Source: Xylogone sp. PMI_703 (lineage: Eukaryota; Ascomycota; Leotiomycetes). From it: DNA of 64,000 nucleotides. The stretch is from positions 62,001-126,000 of the forward strand of contig JAJTUQ010000003.1 in NCBI GenBank assembly GCA_021399445.1, written 5' to 3'. A program made the translations under genes and the position numbers. Under the pieces are notes generated by a model, which ran no database searches, had not been told where the DNA came from, and saw nothing but the letters and a program-made list of their open reading frames with translations. Numbering within the stretch: the first letter of the stretch is position 1; each line of letters opens with the position of its first letter. Positions 61,332 to 64,000 of this stretch are shown here, one piece after another.

Positions 61332-62272
61332 TTTCTTGCTGTCATTGTTTGATCTTCTGATATCTTACTTTTATCTCGCCATTATACTATACTAGTACCG
61401 CGATGGAGAAAAAAACTACATATCGCGCTTAGGCTTCAAATTGATTTACAGCTGTGCAGAGTGTCAAACTTACGAGTAGGAGTGGTGTAAATCTAGTAAT
61501 AAACCATGCACTGAACTTGGCTTTTGGTCAAAAGATAGAAGACACACCAAGCAGATAGTTAAGCCAAGCTGTCATCAGCTATCTAATATTGGAGCATACT
61601 CATAAATATCTATAGAATGCGGGACAAGTGGCTCTCACAAGACAGAATGATAAGCCATCGTTTCTATCAAGCATAATGAATCTCTTCATTCACTTCCATG
61701 ATAGACAGTGGGTGTCGCATTCAATCATTTGACTTTTAGAATTGACTCAAAATGTCGATTATTATATTGGCTGCTGTCGGCAGTTATATTATGTGACAAT
61801 ATGCTATATTCTACCAGCCTTTCATATACCCAACGTAATTGCACTGAAGGCTGTTCGGCACGTAGTATCGGCACTTCATTACAAACATCTGAATCACCAA
61901 AACTTGTAATAACAGCTAATTCTAAAATACCTTAGTTCAATCCCGAACATTTGGATTAATACACTTGGCGTTCGAGATGGTGGTGACCGGGTAATCGGGG
62001 CACGGAATCTTAAGCTATCGAACGCCTCTTTCTGCAAGGGCTTCTCTTTCCCCCTCTTTTTGGAAGACAAGCTACACGCATGGCATCCACGATTTAAAGA
62101 GAATCTTCGCGGGGATGCATGTGGGGAAGGAGAGTATAAACCAGCATAACTATCCCATCTTGATCGAAGCAGTTTTCAGTTATAGAGATAGAAGACACTA
62201 CCAATTAGCCAAATAAGATCAGACTCACTGCCTTATTTTTCAAAAATGCATTGACGGTGTTCTATTATCATC
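61332..62272. other. Intergenic, no gene seen
   Basis: No convincing frame or RNA gene. The last 100 bases are presumably the promoter and leader of the secreted-protein gene. Confidence 0.5.
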
Positions 62273-62530
62273 ATGAAATTACCGCTACCTCTTTTGCCTC
62301 TAGTTCTTCCTTTGTTCATGCTGCAGTCTGTCTCAGCTACCTGCAATGCAGACAACTGTCTACGCGCCATTAGAAATCCCACTCGCTCTGTTGAAGCTCC
62401 GTTATTTTGTTCTTCATATACTACGGCTATCGTGACAGCTACCACATCTCTACCATCATTCGCTACGCAATGTGGGTCTGGCCCAACACAATTCTTACGC
62501 TTGAGTTCAGCTTGTTCGTGTTTTCAGCCG
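62273..62530 (+). CDS. Small secreted Cys-rich protein, first exon only
   Basis: An ATG at 62273 opens a signal peptide (PLPLLPLVLPLFMLQSVSA). CNADNCLRAIRNPTR follows, and later ATQCGSGPTQFLRLSSACSC, giving six Cys in the mature part. The C-x4-C-LRA start and the SSACSC motif are common to the N-terminal domain of many secreted fungal proteins. After 86 codons a perfect donor GTAAGT (62531) follows CAGCCG, so more exons are expected. I could not find a coding continuation downstream, so the gene may be truncated. The open frame without splicing would end at 62560. Function is unknown. Confidence 0.55.
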
Positions 62531-64000
62531 GTAAGTTACAACTTCTTCCGTTGTATATAATAAGATAGCTAGGATTAGAACTGTTTTGAGATATAATATG
62601 ATGGTGCCTGACTAACTTAACGATGGAGGCACCAATATGCTCGTGAGAATACGGTTGTCACTCCATTCACACACCCCCAGGACAAACATGAGATAGTCAA
62701 GCGAGTGAATCAATATATAGGTATTGTTATTATCATGGAAGGAACTCCTCAGGAGGCAGTCAGTTGATACTCTAAAGGGATGTAGTACTAAGGTAAAAGC
62801 GCCTTTAATATTAATTTACAATCTATAACTTGAACTCAGCTGTAACAGCCTTTAGCCTGTTATATATTCTATCATGTGGATTTCCTCTAGTACTTCGTCC
62901 TTATCATCAGATCGTTATACAACGTTAGGCTGTAGTACAATTTACGCGAGAAGCCTGAAAGCCTGGCCTTTTCGACTTTATAGCTGAATATCTTGATAAC
63001 CAGGTGTTATATATGCATATTATTAGCATCGTCAGATAGGCTGTCCAATTCTCTATAACATGATACTGGAAGTTTTCTACCAGCTTGTAGTGTCATGGAG
63101 ATAGCAGCCCTTGAAGTTAAGATGTTCTGAAAAAAACCAAGGCGTTCTACTAAGGCACAGACCGTTAGGGTACTAAGATATAAATTAAGAAAAGGTCAAA
63201 TAATATACATTTAGACATATAAGTAAGATATAGATAAACGGTGAGATATAAGCGATTTGAAGGCTTTTCGTGTACTATTTAATCATAATTACAGGTCGAT
63301 TAAACGTAAGATAGAAAGCTTAAGAGGGGTTATAAGACAGAAAGGGAGGCCAGCACCCAGGGCATGGACAGGGCCGGGGACTAACTACCAGAGGAAATCT
63401 ACATGATGAGAAAGGGTTTATTGATAAAGATCTAGGTGTGTAAAGAAACACATTAGGTAGCGGCTGCCCGATTCAGACTATTCTTCCCATCCCTTGTTTA
63501 GAACACTTCTATATTGCTTGTAATTCAACCGTACCCCACACTTTATGTTCCATAGCTATGTTTATCCAAATTAACTGAAGTTATAGCATGCGACGAATAT
63601 AAATTGAACAAATGCCGAAGCATCTCCCGGAAGTTAAAAAAGATAATCCATATCTACACGTTTGCCCTTCTCCTTCGGTTGTGTAGCATGAATCTGACCT
63701 CAGGTATGCTGTGATTGGTACTACACGTAAAAGGCTAAATTGAGTTATTACTCGGAATACTTTGACAATTGTTCGAGATTAAGAGTTATGAGAATAAGGT
63801 AACGGCAGAAAAAATCGGTAAACATTTTTCCTTCTATAAGACCAATGAGTATTTGGTATATTTGACTCGAGCACCCGCGTGCTTAGACCTCCCTAAGAAA
63901 CAAAAAAAATCTGCTAAGCACCTAAACCAACTTACTACAAGCATTCCCAGACTATTCTAGAAGATCCTAGCACTATGTTTTGCTTTGTCACTCTTGTCAC
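62531..64000. other. No recognisable gene to the end of the window
   Basis: Moderately A+T-rich. Short frames such as 63769-63960 have no motifs. I found no continuation of the secreted protein, no transposon ends and no RNA gene. Confidence 0.45.

Noticed and set aside
1..64000. CRISPR arrays, rRNA and tRNA genes
   Set aside because: No regular spacer-repeat array, rRNA segment or credible cloverleaf was seen; the only regular array is the 9-bp minisatellite at 2958-3011.

Overview
The window comes from a filamentous ascomycete (Pezizomycotina). The genes have 45-96 nt introns with GTNNGT-like donors and CTAAC/CTAAT branch sites. The gene families are typically fungal: Zn2Cys6 regulator, MAO-N-like amine oxidase, tannase-type esterase, HSP30/YRO2-type opsin-related protein. 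Long A+T-rich blocks hold retroelements riddled with C-to-T and G-to-A changes, the signature of repeat-induced point mutation (RIP). I name no species.

Layout. 1-5047: no recognisable gene. 5048-6139: a Pro/Gln-rich fungal protein. 7595-14950 (-): one six-exon gene for a 2353-residue protein joining a UPF1/ZNFX1-type SF1 helicase, an NFX1-type zinc finger, coiled coils and three CbxX/CfqX AAA+ modules. 15940-19142 (-): a complete three-exon Argonaute (1026 residues) with its DEDH tetrad. These two intact neighbours form a candidate RNA-silencing locus. 20367-22543: a decayed Zn2Cys6 regulator. 23137-24689: a frameshifted amine oxidase ending in a peroxisomal signal. 25452-25991 (-): an unrecognised broken gene. 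About 26380-37070: an A+T-rich RIP block with the 3' end of one LTR element (LTR 26823-27359) and a complete chromodomain Ty3/Gypsy element (29656-36583, 381-bp LTRs, TATTA target duplication) that also carries an open antisense frame. 37077-38142 (-): a broken SDR oxidoreductase, divergent from an intact opsin-related membrane protein (39072-39995). 41035-42554 (-): a broken piggyBac transposase. 43900-45150 (-): fragments resembling DUF3723 and a Tad-like LINE ORF1.

From 45526 an MFS transporter gene (-) is cut in its first exon by an 11.3-kb hAT transposon (47013-58347, 18-bp perfect inverted repeats, GTGGTGGG duplication). That transposon's own transposase gene is cut by an 8.3-kb minus-strand Gypsy element (47790-56096, 234-bp LTRs, AATAT duplication). 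The 5' end of the MFS gene lies beyond the hAT element at 58371. 59763-61331: a tannase/feruloyl esterase with one in-frame stop. 62273-62530: the first exon of a small secreted protein.

Two themes stand out. The left third holds an apparently functional silencing pair. Nearly every accessory gene to its right is broken, repeatedly by a single stop that a C-to-T change in a Gln codon would produce. This suggests RIP or drift spreading from the transposon blocks into single-copy genes.
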